From: Streptomyces broussonetiae
GTDB taxonomy: Bacteria; Actinomycetota; Actinomycetes; Streptomycetales; Streptomycetaceae
Assembly: GCF_009796285.1 (NCBI RefSeq)
Contig: NZ_CP047020.1
Location: 9,424,001-9,488,000 of the forward strand
DNA: 64,000 nucleotides
Reading direction: 5' to 3'
The notes below the pieces were generated by a model. That model did not search any database, was not told where the DNA came from, and saw only the letters and a program-made list of their open reading frames with translations. Shown one piece after another: positions 1 through 8,091 of the stretch. A program made the position numbers and the translations under genes. Every line of letters begins with the position of its first letter. Position 1 is the stretch's first letter.

Positions 1-1301
1 GGCTGGGCGAGGGAAAGTTCGGCGTGGTGATTGATCCACGCCGTCCCACATTCCAGCCGGTCGGCCACCGCCTCGGCCCGGTCGAGGTCCGTCCCCCATA
101 CCGAGCCGCCCAGCCCGAAGCCGGTGTCATTGGCTGCCTCGACAGCTTCGTCGAGGCTCCTGTACGGCAGCACCGGCAAGAGCGGACCGAACTGCTCCTC
201 CGTCACCACCGCGCTATTGGAGGGGACATCTGTCAAGATCGTCGGAGCGAAGAAGTAGCCCGGTCGGTCCGGCCGGTAGCCACCGGCCACAGCTCGGGCA
301 CCGTCTGCCAGGGCCTGGGCCGTGTAGTGCTCGACCCGGGCCAGTTGGCGGGGGTTGTTGACCGGCCCCAGCTGCGAGCCCGGGTCGAGCCCGGCTCCGA
401 CGACGGCGGTCTTCGCGCGCTCCGCCAGGGCCTCGACCACCTGGGAGTAGAGCCGGGCCGGGGCGTAGACGCGCTTGACCGCCATGCAGACCTGCCCGCA
501 GTTGCGGAAAGCCGCCCAGAACAGCCGGTCCGCGATCCCCTCCACCTCCACGTCCTCCAGCAGGATGGCGGCATCATTACCGCCCAGCTCCAGGGTGACC
601 CTGGCGAGCGAGGCCGCCGCACCCTCCGCCACGGCCCGTCCGGTGGGAATCGAACCGGTGAAGGTCACGTGACAGATCCCCGGATGGGACGCGAGGCGGG
701 CGCCGAGGGGTTCGCGACCGGTGACGATCGTCAGCACGTCCTCGGGGAGGGCGGTGGAGATGACGGACCCCAGCAGCCGCGTGGCAAGGGGCGTGAACGG
801 GGACGGCTTGAGCACCACCGTGTTGCCTGCGGCGAGCGCGGGCGCGAACTTCGCCGACGCGAGCTGGAGTGGAAAGTTCCACGGGACGATTGCGGCGACG
901 GGCCCGAGCGGTCGCCAGCGGATCTCGCTGTGCAGCGGCCGACCGTCCGTGATCAGCTGGGGACCGGGGAGCAGCTCGGCGAAATAGCGCAGGCGGGCCG
1001 CCGTGCGGGCGATCTCCGCATACGACTCGACCAGGGGTTTGCCCTGTTCACGGGTGAGCAGCTGAGCGAGGTCGGCCCCGGCCGTCTCCACGGCGTCGGC
1101 TGCCGCGAGCAACGCGGTCGTACGGGCGGCCGGCTCGGCCCGCCAACTACGCCAGGCATCGCGGGCCCGGTCGACGACGGCGTCCAACTCGTCCGGCTGC
1201 TGGTCGGGAGCCTCGTCGAATACCTCGCCCGTTGCCGGATCGAGGACGGCGAAGCGGTCGCCGCGGGTCCCGATCGTCCGACGAGGCTGGCTGGTCGGCA
1301 T
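1..1301 (-). CDS. Aldehyde dehydrogenase (NAD(P)-dependent), C-terminus cut by window edge
   Basis: ALDH-superfamily enzyme that oxidises an aldehyde to the carboxylic acid. The frame is open from ATG at 1301 to the left edge (about 433 residues seen). Visible signatures are the cofactor-site motif PWNFPL near residue 140, the general-base motif LELGG near residue 240, and FRNCGQVC with the catalytic cysteine at residue 272, followed by the C-terminal EEQFGPLLPV segment. The start lies 8 bases after the stop of the upstream furan synthase gene, so the two are very likely co-transcribed. By context the substrate may be the furan aldehyde made by that enzyme, but this is inference; ALDH specificity cannot be read from these motifs. 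A long reading frame on the opposite strand is a GC-driven shadow. Confidence 0.9.
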   Translation of the reverse strand, partial: MPTSQPRRTIGTRGDRFAVLDPATGEVFDEAPDQQPDELDAVVDRARDAWRSWRAEPAARTTALLAAADAVETAGADLAQLLTREQGKPLVESYAEIARTAARLRYFAELLPGPQLITDGRPLHSEIRWRPLGPVAAIVPWNFPLQLASAKFAPALAAGNTVVLKPSPFTPLATRLLGSVISTALPEDVLTIVTGREPLGARLASHPGICHVTFTGSIPTGRAVAEGAAASLARVTLELGGNDAAILLEDVEVEGIADRLFWAAFRNCGQVCMAVKRVYAPARLYSQVVEALAERAKTAVVGAGLDPGSQLGPVNNPRQLARVEHYTAQALADGARAVAGGYRPDRPGYFFAPTILTDVPSNSAVVTEEQFGPLLPVLPYRSLDEAVEAANDTGFGLGGSVWGTDLDRAEAVADRLECGTAWINHHAELSLAQ

Positions 1302-1309
1302 GCCGGCGG

Positions 1310-2065
1310 TCAGCTCGCCGCCGCGACGGCAGCTGCGTGTTCCCGGGCATGCCGGTCCATCTCCGCCCGGAAGGCGGCCACCAGCTGCGGCTGAATCCTT
1401 CCCGTGTTGCGGTCGCCCCCCTCGCAGACCGCCCCGCGCACGCCCACGATGTCCGTGCCGATGCGCGTCAGCTCGCCGAGGTCTCCCACCTTGACGCTGC
1501 CCGCGAGGGCGGCGAGCAGGCCGGCCTCGTGGGCCAGGCCGACGAACTCTGCGCAGGCATCGGGCGGCACATGGTCGAACAGTCGTGTCCCGTCCTTGAT
1601 CGCTGTGTCGAGCATGGCCGCGTCGGAGCCGGAGCGGCGGGCGATGTCGGGCAGCGCGAGCGGGTTCACGCAGCCGATCCGGCGGGCGTCGGCGTAGCCC
1701 GAGGCGACGACGAACGCGTCCGGCCGATAGTCCTTCACTGCCCGGACGACCCCCCGCATGACATCGATGGCCTGTTCGGGCGTCGTGCATCCGTAGAGAC
1801 CGACCTTGATATACGTGGCTCCGGAGACAGCCGCACCGAGCGCCGCCTGGGCCACCGTGCCGGGCTTGTACGGTACGTCTCCCACGGTGGCGGACACCGG
1901 CTTGTCCGCCGGGACCGCTTCGCGGATCTCCCGGATGACCCACGGGAAGTTCGCACCGAGCGAGCCCTCGTCGGGCTTCTTGACATCGACGATATCCAGG
2001 TGCTCCGCCGCCTTCGCGCAGTCGAGGGCCTCCTCGACGCTGTCCGGGGAGATGAGAAGCAACAA
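1310..2065 (-). CDS. mfnB: (5-formylfuran-3-yl)methyl phosphate synthase, MfnB family
   Basis: Homologue of methanogen MfnB, which condenses two glyceraldehyde-3-phosphates into 4-(hydroxymethyl)-2-furancarboxaldehyde phosphate, the first step to methanofuran; related proteins serve methylofuran synthesis in methylotrophs. The family blocks are all present: DIVDVKKPDEGSLGANFPW near the N-terminus, SATVGDVPYKPGT, YIKVGLYG, VASGYADARRIG, MLDTAIKDG with the second conserved lysine, and GTDIVGVRGAVCEGGDRN at the C-terminus. I chose TTG at 2065 as start because homologues begin with LLLISP and a GGAAGG ribosome site lies just upstream; the frame is open to 2149 but that extension is not conserved. 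The protein is 251 residues, normal for the family. Its role in a streptomycete is not known from the sequence. Confidence 0.88.
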   Translation of the reverse strand: MLLLISPDSVEEALDCAKAAEHLDIVDVKKPDEGSLGANFPWVIREIREAVPADKPVSATVGDVPYKPGTVAQAALGAAVSGATYIKVGLYGCTTPEQAIDVMRGVVRAVKDYRPDAFVVASGYADARRIGCVNPLALPDIARRSGSDAAMLDTAIKDGTRLFDHVPPDACAEFVGLAHEAGLLAALAGSVKVGDLGELTRIGTDIVGVRGAVCEGGDRNTGRIQPQLVAAFRAEMDRHAREHAAAVAAAS

Positions 2066-2473
2066 CGTGGATTCCTTCCTTCCGCCATGGCCACCTGCCA
2101 AAGGGCAGGTGCGCGGTGTCTCCTGAATCACGTGCGGTCTGCTCATCATCGTTGCGGCCTTGGGCCATCGGCAGGGCGCGCGGAGTCCGTACGGGTCATT
2201 GCCAGGACGTGCCCGCGCCCCCAGCGCGCCGCCTACGCGGGTTCAAACCGGCCGCGCGCAGATGCATCCGATGGCACACGGCGAGTCGTAGTCGGCCACA
2301 GACCGTCCACCACCGCTCCGGAAGGAGGCAGCAGCATGCCCGGTGGCGGGAAGACGAGGCCGGTCGGGCATGGCCGCGTGGGAGCGGATGGGCTGGCCCC
2401 ATCGACGCCATCGGCATGGGCAGTGGAACATCTGCGCGCCGAGCGGGTCTTGGTGGTCGAAGCCGGGGGAGGA

Positions 2474-2810
2474 TCAGGAATGTCGCGCTGGCGGTTGTCG
2501 TGGTGCCTGTGGGGCGGTCTGCTCGCGGGAGAACCGGGGGAGGTCCGTCGCGCCGGGCAGGGAAGGGTCGGCCCTGCGCACCAGGCGGGGGCCCACGCCG
2601 ATCGTCACGGTGAGAGCGCCCGGGTGCAGCCCAGCAGTCGTGGATCGGTTCCCGCGGTGAGCGTGCGGATGGCGTCGCCGAGTTCGGCCAGCAGCGGGCC
2701 GGCAGCCGCGGCGTCAGCGAGGTCGGCCACCACCGCCAGCAGGTTCGGCTGGGCCGGTTGCGGAAGTGTGATGCCTGCCTGATGACGGCCGGTTTCGTGC
2801 TCGCAGAAAT
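2474..2810 (-). pseudogene. DyP-type (EfeB-like) peroxidase remnant
   Basis: Two minus-strand frames joined at a frameshift near 2610 read as the N-terminal part of a Dyp-type haem peroxidase: EHETGRHQAGITLPQPAQ, then a helical segment ending DAIRTLTAGTD, then GALTVTIGVGPRLVRR and LPGATDLPRFSREQ. The distal haem-ligand domain is missing. Only about 110 codons remain, ending at a stop at 2474. The piece is a decayed fragment and cannot encode an active peroxidase. The stretch 2150-2470 shows no gene I can support. Confidence 0.6.
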
Positions 2811-2931
2811 GAGTAATTCTGAGAGATCACGGCCCCCCGCGGGACCGTGTCCGGTTTGCCCCTGATCTTCGTTCTCATAACCTCTCGCAAACCGGCTTTC
2901 GCGCAATGCCCTTCGCGATGGGTTCTGCGAC

Positions 2932-3426
2932 ATGCCAGAGCTCGTTGAACCGGCCGCCGCCGTCGAACGGTTCGACTGCCCCACCTGTTCCGCCCCGGCG
3001 GGAAACGCCTGCCGGACCCGCGGCGGCAAGGTCGCCCCGAAATACCACACCCCGCGCTTCATGCTCTTCCCCCAGCTCCGCGCCGAGCTGGAGGTGAAGA
3101 CCCCCGCCGACCGCGGCCCCGGCCTCGCGTGGGAGATGGGACCGGCGATCGACGCCGCGGTACCCGAGGCCCAGGCGCAGCCCACGAGGGTGGGGTACGC
3201 CCGTTGCAGTACCGCCCAGCAGGAGCTTCAGAGCCAACTCGACGCCCTGGCGGGAGCCGGGTGCGATCCGGTCTTCTCCGAGAAGATCAGCACCCGCGTC
3301 AAGGTCCGGCCGGAGTTCGTCAAGGCGATGGACTTCGCCCGCACCATCAAGAAGGCCGTCCCAGACCAGCGGGTGATCTTCTCCGTGCATGAGATGAAGC
3401 GCCTCGCGGCGCCACCGAACTGCTGA
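2932..3426 (+). pseudogene. Serine recombinase (resolvase family) with N-terminal zinc motif, truncated
   Basis: The 164-residue product starts with a zinc-knuckle-like module (Cys16, Cys19, Cys27, His39), then a linker and a resolvase catalytic domain with the motif VGYARCSTAQQELQSQLDAL, where Ser93 is the expected nucleophile. Related streptomycete recombinases continue past the block VIFSVHEMKRL with ATELL and a further 100 or so residues, including the DNA-binding domain. Here the frame slips immediately after HEMKRL; the ATELLTMAEDR continuation is visible in the next frame and soon stops. The gene is therefore a frameshifted, C-terminally deleted recombinase. It lies next to an ISAs1 remnant and was probably part of a mobile element. 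Confidence 0.7.
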
Positions 3427-3506
3427 CCATGGCGGAAGACCGGGTGGCGAGATGCACTGCAAAGACCTCGGTGGGCCGTAGCTGACTTTAGGGCTGTGAT
3501 CAAGGA

Positions 3507-3566
3507 GCGGAAGCGGTCCGTGATGATCGAGGTGTCTGACGCCTCATCACCACGGACCGCTTCCGC
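3507..3566. repeat. Perfect 16-bp inverted repeat beside ISAs1 remnant
   Basis: GCGGAAGCGGTCCGTG at 3507-3522 is exactly complementary to 3551-3566, with a 28-base loop. The right arm ends directly at the ATG at 3567 that opens an ISAs1-like N-terminus. It may be part of the left end of that element or a hairpin covering the transposase start. Confidence 0.6.
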
Positions 3567-3640
3567 ATGTCGTCATCACTGATCACTCTCCTGGCCCGGC
3601 ACCCCGACCATGATGCGGGCACCACTCTCGATGCCGGCCG
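3567..3640 (+). mobile_element. ISAs1-family transposase N-terminal remnant
   Basis: The ATG at 3567 opens a frame beginning MSSSLITLLARHPDHDAG, which resembles the N-termini of actinobacterial ISAs1-type transposases. The similarity fades after about 25 codons. Two other remnants of the same family in this window, near 28.0-28.6 kb and 52.2-52.6 kb, make the assignment more plausible. No catalytic part is left here. Confidence 0.35.
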
Positions 3641-3682
3641 GGCCGTGGACTGGCGGACGTCCTGGACGGACGCCGCAGCCGG

Positions 3683-4111
3683 TCAGTCCGCGACGGACGC
3701 GGCTGCGGTCACCTTGTCGATGTTTACCCGCACCACCAGTTCGCCCGGGACGCCGTTGCGGGCGCCGTACTCCTCCGCACGCTCCTCGCCCACGTAGCGG
3801 GCCGCGATCCGGGTCGCCCAGTGCCGTACGTCACTCAGCTCTTCGCTGAGCACCGCCGTCCCCCTCACCACCACGAAGGAGTACGGCGGCCTTTCGTCGT
3901 CGACGCACAGTGCCACCCTGCCGTCGCGGGCGAGATTGCGGCCCTTGACGGTGTTCTTGCCGGTGTTGAACACCAGCTCGTCGCCGTCCATGAGGAACCA
4001 CACCGGTGCGATGTGCGGGCTGCCGTCGGCCCGTACGGTCGACAGTTTTCCGGTACGGGTGCCTTCGGAGAGGAACTCCTGCCACTCATCCTTGGTCATT
4101 GTGCGTGCCAT
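3683..4111 (-). CDS. Pyridoxamine-5'-phosphate-oxidase-fold (PPOX) flavin or F420-dependent protein
   Basis: 142 residues with the split-barrel PPOX pattern: a short N-terminal helix, the strand LSTVRADGSPHIAPVWF, then DELVFNTGKNTVKGRNLARDGRVALCVDDE, and YSFVVVRGTAVL. In actinobacteria such small PPOX proteins bind FMN or the deazaflavin F420 and reduce small molecules; the substrate is not predictable here. The start at 4111 (MARTMTKDEW) matches the usual N-terminus; a 117-codon upstream extension is poorly conserved in character and was rejected. It stands alone between an IS remnant and a small zinc-motif gene. The motifs look intact. Confidence 0.85.
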   Translation of the reverse strand: MARTMTKDEWQEFLSEGTRTGKLSTVRADGSPHIAPVWFLMDGDELVFNTGKNTVKGRNLARDGRVALCVDDERPPYSFVVVRGTAVLSEELSDVRHWATRIAARYVGEERAEEYGARNGVPGELVVRVNIDKVTAAASVAD

Positions 4112-4284
4112 GCCGCCATCTTGCCGTCGGCGCGGTTCGCCGGGTATGTGGCTCGCCGTGGGTGCGGGGCCGACTGCCGGCACGGCAGGTGGCACGCCGC
4201 TACTGGATCTAGAGGAGCTGTCCACGCTGTCACGCGGGGCAGGGCAAGGACTGCGTACTCGCTGAGGGGACTGATGTCGGCAAG

Positions 4285-4515
4285 GTGCGCGACTTCCCTC
4301 ATGACGAGCGGGCGCGGCCGATCGTGGACGAACGGAAAGCCCAGCAGACGGCGAATCCGAAAGTCGGCACGCGGCCTTGGCGGGTGTACCAGGTGACGTG
4401 CCCGGACTGCGGGCAGGGCCCGGAGGCGCGCTGCAAGAGTCCGGGCGGGCCGCACCGTGCACGGGTTGAGCGGTCGAAGGAGTACATCCGTCTGCGTAAG
4501 CCTCGGCCGCAGTGA
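4285..4515 (+). CDS. Small zinc-knuckle-like protein
   Basis: The 76-residue product has a charged N-terminus, then TCPDCGQGPEARCKSPGG, HRARVERSKEYIRLRK. The spacing C-x2-C-x7-C followed by a histidine resembles the zinc module at the front of the truncated serine recombinase at 2932-3426. No catalytic domain follows. It may be a small DNA-binding protein or the detached N-terminal module of a lost recombinase-like gene. No strong ribosome site is visible before the ATG. Function unknown. Confidence 0.4.
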   Translation: MRDFPHDERARPIVDERKAQQTANPKVGTRPWRVYQVTCPDCGQGPEARCKSPGGPHRARVERSKEYIRLRKPRPQ

Positions 4516-4692
4516 TTCATCCCGGCCGACGGCGGTATGTCCGGTGCCGCACGGTCCCGAGGCAGCGCCTGCTGGGCCGGTGAGGATGCGCGAGAGTTCG
4601 GTACCCGGAGGCCTGGCCGAGCGCCGCTCTGTAGATCGCGCGCCAATGCTGTGCCCACAGTTCGGCGGCTCGATGCAGGGTGACGGACATGC

Positions 4693-4779
4693 CGGTTTCA
4701 GTGCCTGGCGAGGGGTTAGGCGTGTCGTTGTGGGGTTGTCCGGCCCGTCGCTTCCCCCGTAGCGGCGGGCCGGGCCTCT
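4693..4779. repeat. 87-bp dispersed hairpin repeat, copy 1
   Basis: This segment is nearly identical to 15337-15423. The shared core includes GTGTCGTTGTGGGG and a strong hairpin, TCCGGCCCGTCGC paired across a TTCCCCCGTA loop with GCGGCGGGCCGG (one G-U pair). It lies just beyond the end of the propeller-like gene on the opposite strand, so it could act as that gene's terminator, but the conservation outside the stem argues for a mobile or RNA element. Confidence 0.7.
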
Positions 4780-4801
4780 ACGCTTGTGTCCCGGCCGCGG
4801 T

Positions 4802-5689
4802 TCAGCCGGATGATCCAGCCACTCCGGCGGGCCGCCAGGCGGACATGTGCGTGTAGTGCTGGACCAGCGTTGCCCGGGTCCAGGCGCCGTTGGCGTTGCG
4901 CATGGTGTGGAAGAGGGTGCCGCGGTCGTCGTCGGAGGCGAAAACGAGCTGGAGGTTTCCTGCAACGTTGACGGAGGTGACCTCGTTCAGCACGGTGCCG
5001 TTGAAACCAGCGTGGTTGAAGTCCCCCCGCGCATTGATGCCGTCCCAGGTGTTTCAGTGCCCGTTCGCGCTGCGGATGGTGTGGTACTGCGCGATTTGGC
5101 CGTTGGTCAGCACGTTGCTCCACTGCGTCCACCTGCCGTTCGCGCCGAGCGCGGTGTGCAGAACGGTGCGGTGGATCTGGTCCACCGCGGCCACCTGCAG
5201 CCCTCCGCCGACAGAGGCGGCCGACAGGCGCTCGAACCAGTCGTTGCGGTAGGCGCCGCCCGGCGCCACCTGGTCGGGAGCGGTCCAGGTGCCGTCGGAC
5301 CGCTCCATGGTGTGCATCAGGCGGCCGTTGGTGTGGATGTACACCAGGTGCACGTGGGTTCCTGCGACGGCTGCCGCGAGGTAGTTCCGCGTCGGCTTGG
5401 AGGTCACCGGCACCGGTGCCAGGCCGTGCATCGGGGTGGGGGCGGGCCAGCTGCCGTCCGGGTTCTGGGTGGCCTCCTCGAAGGTGACGTCCCGGCCGGT
5501 GGGCTGCTTGATGAACAGACGCAGTCGGCCGTTTTGTGCCACGTCGGTGAAGTCGTAGAAGGACCAGCTCTTGAACAGCTGCTTGGTCGGGGCCCACTTG
5601 CCGTTGGCGTATCGGGCGGTCTGCAGGACCTCCGGACGCTCGCAGGGGCGGCGGGGGAAGCCGGTTGCGGCGTGGATTGTCTCTGCCAC
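4802..5689 (-). pseudogene. Tectonin/PLL-like beta-propeller protein with internal nonsense codon
   Basis: The translation is a series of repeats of about 45-50 residues of the type LQVAAVDQIHRTVLHT, then NGRWTQWSNV, typical of lectin-like propellers that bind sugars outside the cell. The frame opens with ATG at 5689 and meets TGA at 5054-5056 within the phrase RSANGH-stop-NTWDG; it then continues in frame to 4802 through DLQLVF-like and NGAWTRATLV repeats. Other repeats place a tryptophan at this point, so a TGG to TGA change is the simplest explanation. There is no signal peptide at the present start, so the N-terminus may also be lost. The first part alone would give 211 residues, which could still fold partly. 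Confidence 0.6.
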
Positions 5690-5853
5690 GCCGGCGGCCT
5701 TGGCTCGGGCCGTTTCGGTAGGTCTGCATGTCTGTCAGTGGATCCCGGAGGCGTGATCGCGGATCTGTGGCGTGACGCGCGTCCTTCGTGATGCTCCCGG
5801 CGTCCCTGTCCGCACAGAGTTGTTTCCAGTTCGCGGAGCAGATCAGTGGCTTA

Positions 5854-6303
5854 TCAGCCCTTGCCTCCCGGACCCGCCGCCTCCAGGCCGGCGAGAAGTT
5901 CGGCGAGGGCGGGCAGGGCCTGGTCGATGACTCGGCGGCTGTCGGGCCTGAGGTTGTCGAGTGCCTGGCGCAGTGCGGCGGTGCTGATGCGGTCATAGCG
6001 TTCGAGCATGACCAGGGCGCGAGGTGAGGCCGTGAGCTGGACGGTGCGCAGGTTGGTGGCGGAAGGGGTGCGCTCGACCAGGCCCGCCGCGGTCATGGTG
6101 CGCACGAGGTTGCTGACGGTGGATGGCGCGGCGTTGAGCCGCGCTGCGGCATCGCTCGGAGAGAGTGGGCCGGAGTCGGCGAGCACGCGCAGCAGCTCGA
6201 TCTGTGCCTCGGGAAGGTCGGGCAGGCCTTCGAGGCGGCGTGTGCGCAGTACGGCCCGGCGCAGGGGGCCGAGGAGTCGGCCGAACTCGGTTGCGGTGTC
6301 CAT
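5854..6303 (-). CDS. MarR-family transcriptional regulator, likely PAD repressor
   Basis: 149-residue winged-helix protein with the MarR core: LLRVLADSGPLSPSDAAARL, the recognition region APSTVSNLVRTMTAAGLVERT, and wing NLRTVQLTASP. The start at 6303 (MDTATEFGRLL) lies 106 bases from the divergent phenolic acid decarboxylase, and a good inverted repeat sits between them. In other bacteria phenolic-acid decarboxylase genes are held off by PadR or MarR regulators that release DNA when a phenolic acid such as p-coumarate binds; the same logic is inferred here. Upstream in-frame ATGs read through the operator and were rejected. Confidence 0.87.
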   Translation of the reverse strand: MDTATEFGRLLGPLRRAVLRTRRLEGLPDLPEAQIELLRVLADSGPLSPSDAAARLNAAPSTVSNLVRTMTAAGLVERTPSATNLRTVQLTASPRALVMLERYDRISTAALRQALDNLRPDSRRVIDQALPALAELLAGLEAAGPGGKG

Positions 6304-6326
6304 GCGTCCATTGTGACGCATGCCAG

Positions 6327-6357
6327 ATTTTGCAACAAAATAGTTTTGGTGCAAAAC
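6327..6357. promoter_or_regulatory. Probable MarR operator in divergent promoter
   Basis: ATTTTGCAACAAAATAG followed by TTTTGGTGCAAAAC forms an AT-rich imperfect inverted repeat (TTTTGCA.CAAAA.TA.TTTTG.TGCAAAA) in otherwise GC-rich DNA. It is central between the MarR gene and the decarboxylase gene, so one dimer could control both promoters. Confidence 0.7.
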
Positions 6358-6409
6358 TGAAGGGGTTGGGGACGCAATCCCCGGCACCACACCGCAAGGA
6401 GGCATCACC

Positions 6410-6928
6410 ATGACCACCGTCGAGAACCCGGTCCCTGCGCAGGACCTCTCCGGCATCGTCGGCCACCGCTTCATCTACACCTACGCCAACGGCTGGCAGT
6501 ACGAGATGTACGTCAAGAACGACCACACCATCGACTACCGCATCCACAGCGGCCACGTCGGCGGCCGCTGGGTCAAGGGCCAGCAGGTCGACCTCGTCCA
6601 GCTCGACGAGGGCAGCTACAAGGTGTCCTGGAACGAGCCCACCGGAACCTCGGTCACGGTGAACGTCATCCCCGGCAAGCGCCTCCTGCACGGCGTGATC
6701 TTTTTCCCGGACTGGATCCGCAATCACGGCGAGCGCACCGTCCTGTTCCAGAACGACCACCTGGACAAGATGCGCACCTATCGTGACCAGGGCCCGACCT
6801 ACCCCATCTACATCGTCCCCGAGTTCGCGAAGATCACTCTGTTCGAGTACGTCGGCACCGACGACGACACCGTCATCTCAGTAGCCCCCGGCGATCTCCC
6901 CGAAGGCTGGTCCAACCGCACCAACTGA
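6410..6928 (+). CDS. padC: Phenolic acid decarboxylase
   Basis: 172-residue cytosolic enzyme that removes CO2 from hydroxycinnamic acids (p-coumaric, ferulic, caffeic) to give vinyl phenols. The family sequence is followed throughout: FIYTYANGWQYEMYVKNDHT, IDYRIHSGHVGGRW, YKVSWNEPTGTSV, HGVIFFPDWI, and YIVPEFAKITL. Tyrosine, arginine and glutamate residues of the active-site barrel lie in these blocks. The start is set by a clear AAGGAGG 8 bases upstream of ATG 6410. Divergent MarR regulator and operator indicate induction by its substrates. Length and motifs are complete, so it should be functional. Confidence 0.93.
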   Translation: MTTVENPVPAQDLSGIVGHRFIYTYANGWQYEMYVKNDHTIDYRIHSGHVGGRWVKGQQVDLVQLDEGSYKVSWNEPTGTSVTVNVIPGKRLLHGVIFFPDWIRNHGERTVLFQNDHLDKMRTYRDQGPTYPIYIVPEFAKITLFEYVGTDDDTVISVAPGDLPEGWSNRTN

Positions 6929-7200
6929 CACGCATCGACCCGCAGCCGGCCCCGGCATCGACACGCAAGACTGCGACGCCAGGGCACCCCGACAACTCGG
7001 GCCAAGCGGATCACCGCCAAGCTTCGCGCGGGTGGCGTGATCGTCAACCGCAAGCGTGTAGAGCGGCATTCAGGGACGGAGGTTGAGGCGCCGACACCGA
7101 ACCACCATTGCGGGCCCCGCCGCCCTGAGCTGTACCGGGATTTGTGGAGTCCCTGATGCCAGGGTTACGGTCCTGGCGAAGGAGATCCACCAGCACCCAT

Positions 7201-8071
7201 GGCAGTACCCCGTAAATACCCCGACGAGCTTCGCGAGCGCGCGATCCGCGAGGTCCGGGCCGCCGGCCGTCCCATCGCACACGTCGCGAAGGACCTGGGC
7301 ATCCACAAGGAGGCCCTGCGCGGCTGGGTCCGCCAGGCGAGGCCGACCGCGGCGAGCGCGATGATCGACTGACCAGCGCCGAGCAGGACGAGCTCAAACA
7401 ACTCCGCAAAGAAGTATTGGAGTTGAGGCGCGCGAACGAGATCCTCAAAGCGGCCAGTGTGTCTTTTGCCCAGGAGATGGAGATCGAGCGTGCCCAGACG
7501 AGGCCGAGCAGGTGATCGACCACCTTCGTGACAAGGGCCTCGGGGTCGATCCCATCTGCCAGGTTCTGGAGCTGTCGCCGTCCACCTATTTCGCCCGCAA
7601 GAAGCGGCCGAAGTCGGCCCGTCGGCTCCGCGACGAGCAGCTCATGCCGCCGATCGAGCGGGTTCATGGCGATTCGGGCGGCACTTGTGGCCCCGCCGGA
7701 TCGCCCAGGCCCTGCGCTGCACAGGTGCCGACGTGGCCCGCTGCACCGTCGAGCGGCTGATGGCCGAGCTGGGCCTGGAAGGCGTCATTCGGGAGTAGCG
7801 GCGGCGGACCACCGTGGCGGAGCCGTCGGCGCCCCGCCCGCCCGACCTGGTCGACCGCGACTTCACAGCCAGTCGGCCCGATCAGCTGTGGGTGGCAGAC
7901 ATGACCTACGTGCGCACCTGGTCCGGGTGGGCATACGTGGCGCTCGTCCTGGACGTGTACTCGCGGATGATCGTCGGCTGGCAGATCGCGAACCACATGC
8001 GGACCGAACTGCCGCTGAACGCACTGTACTCCAGTGCGAGTTTGTGCTCTGTACGCTTCGACCGTGCCTGA
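7201..8071 (+). pseudogene. IS3-family element, orfA and orfB with frameshifts, C-terminus missing
   Basis: OrfA starts at ATG 7201 (MAVPRKYPDELRERAIREV), a helix-turn-helix transposase subunit; a one-base loss near 7338 moves the rest (ELKQLRKEVLELRRANEILK) to another frame. OrfB begins near 7512 with DHLRDKGLGVDPICQVLELSPSTYFARKK, then shifts frame near 7665 and contains a stop near 7797. It resumes with DLVDRDFTASRPDQLWVADMTYVRTWSGW and LVLDVYSRMIVGW, which hold the first two Asp residues of the DDE triad. The part with the final Glu is absent. The element cannot move by itself. A possible left end lies in 7120-7150. Confidence 0.85.
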
Positions 8072-8091
8072 GTGCGGGCCGCGTCCGGCGG

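Noticed and set aside
24..1394. 456-codon plus-strand frame
   Set aside because: It is antisense to the aldehyde dehydrogenase, lacks any motif and results from GC-rich codon bias.
2230..2260. GGGTTCAAACC as a possible tRNA T-arm
   Set aside because: No anticodon, D-arm or acceptor pairing could be found around it; no tRNA gene was detected anywhere in the window.
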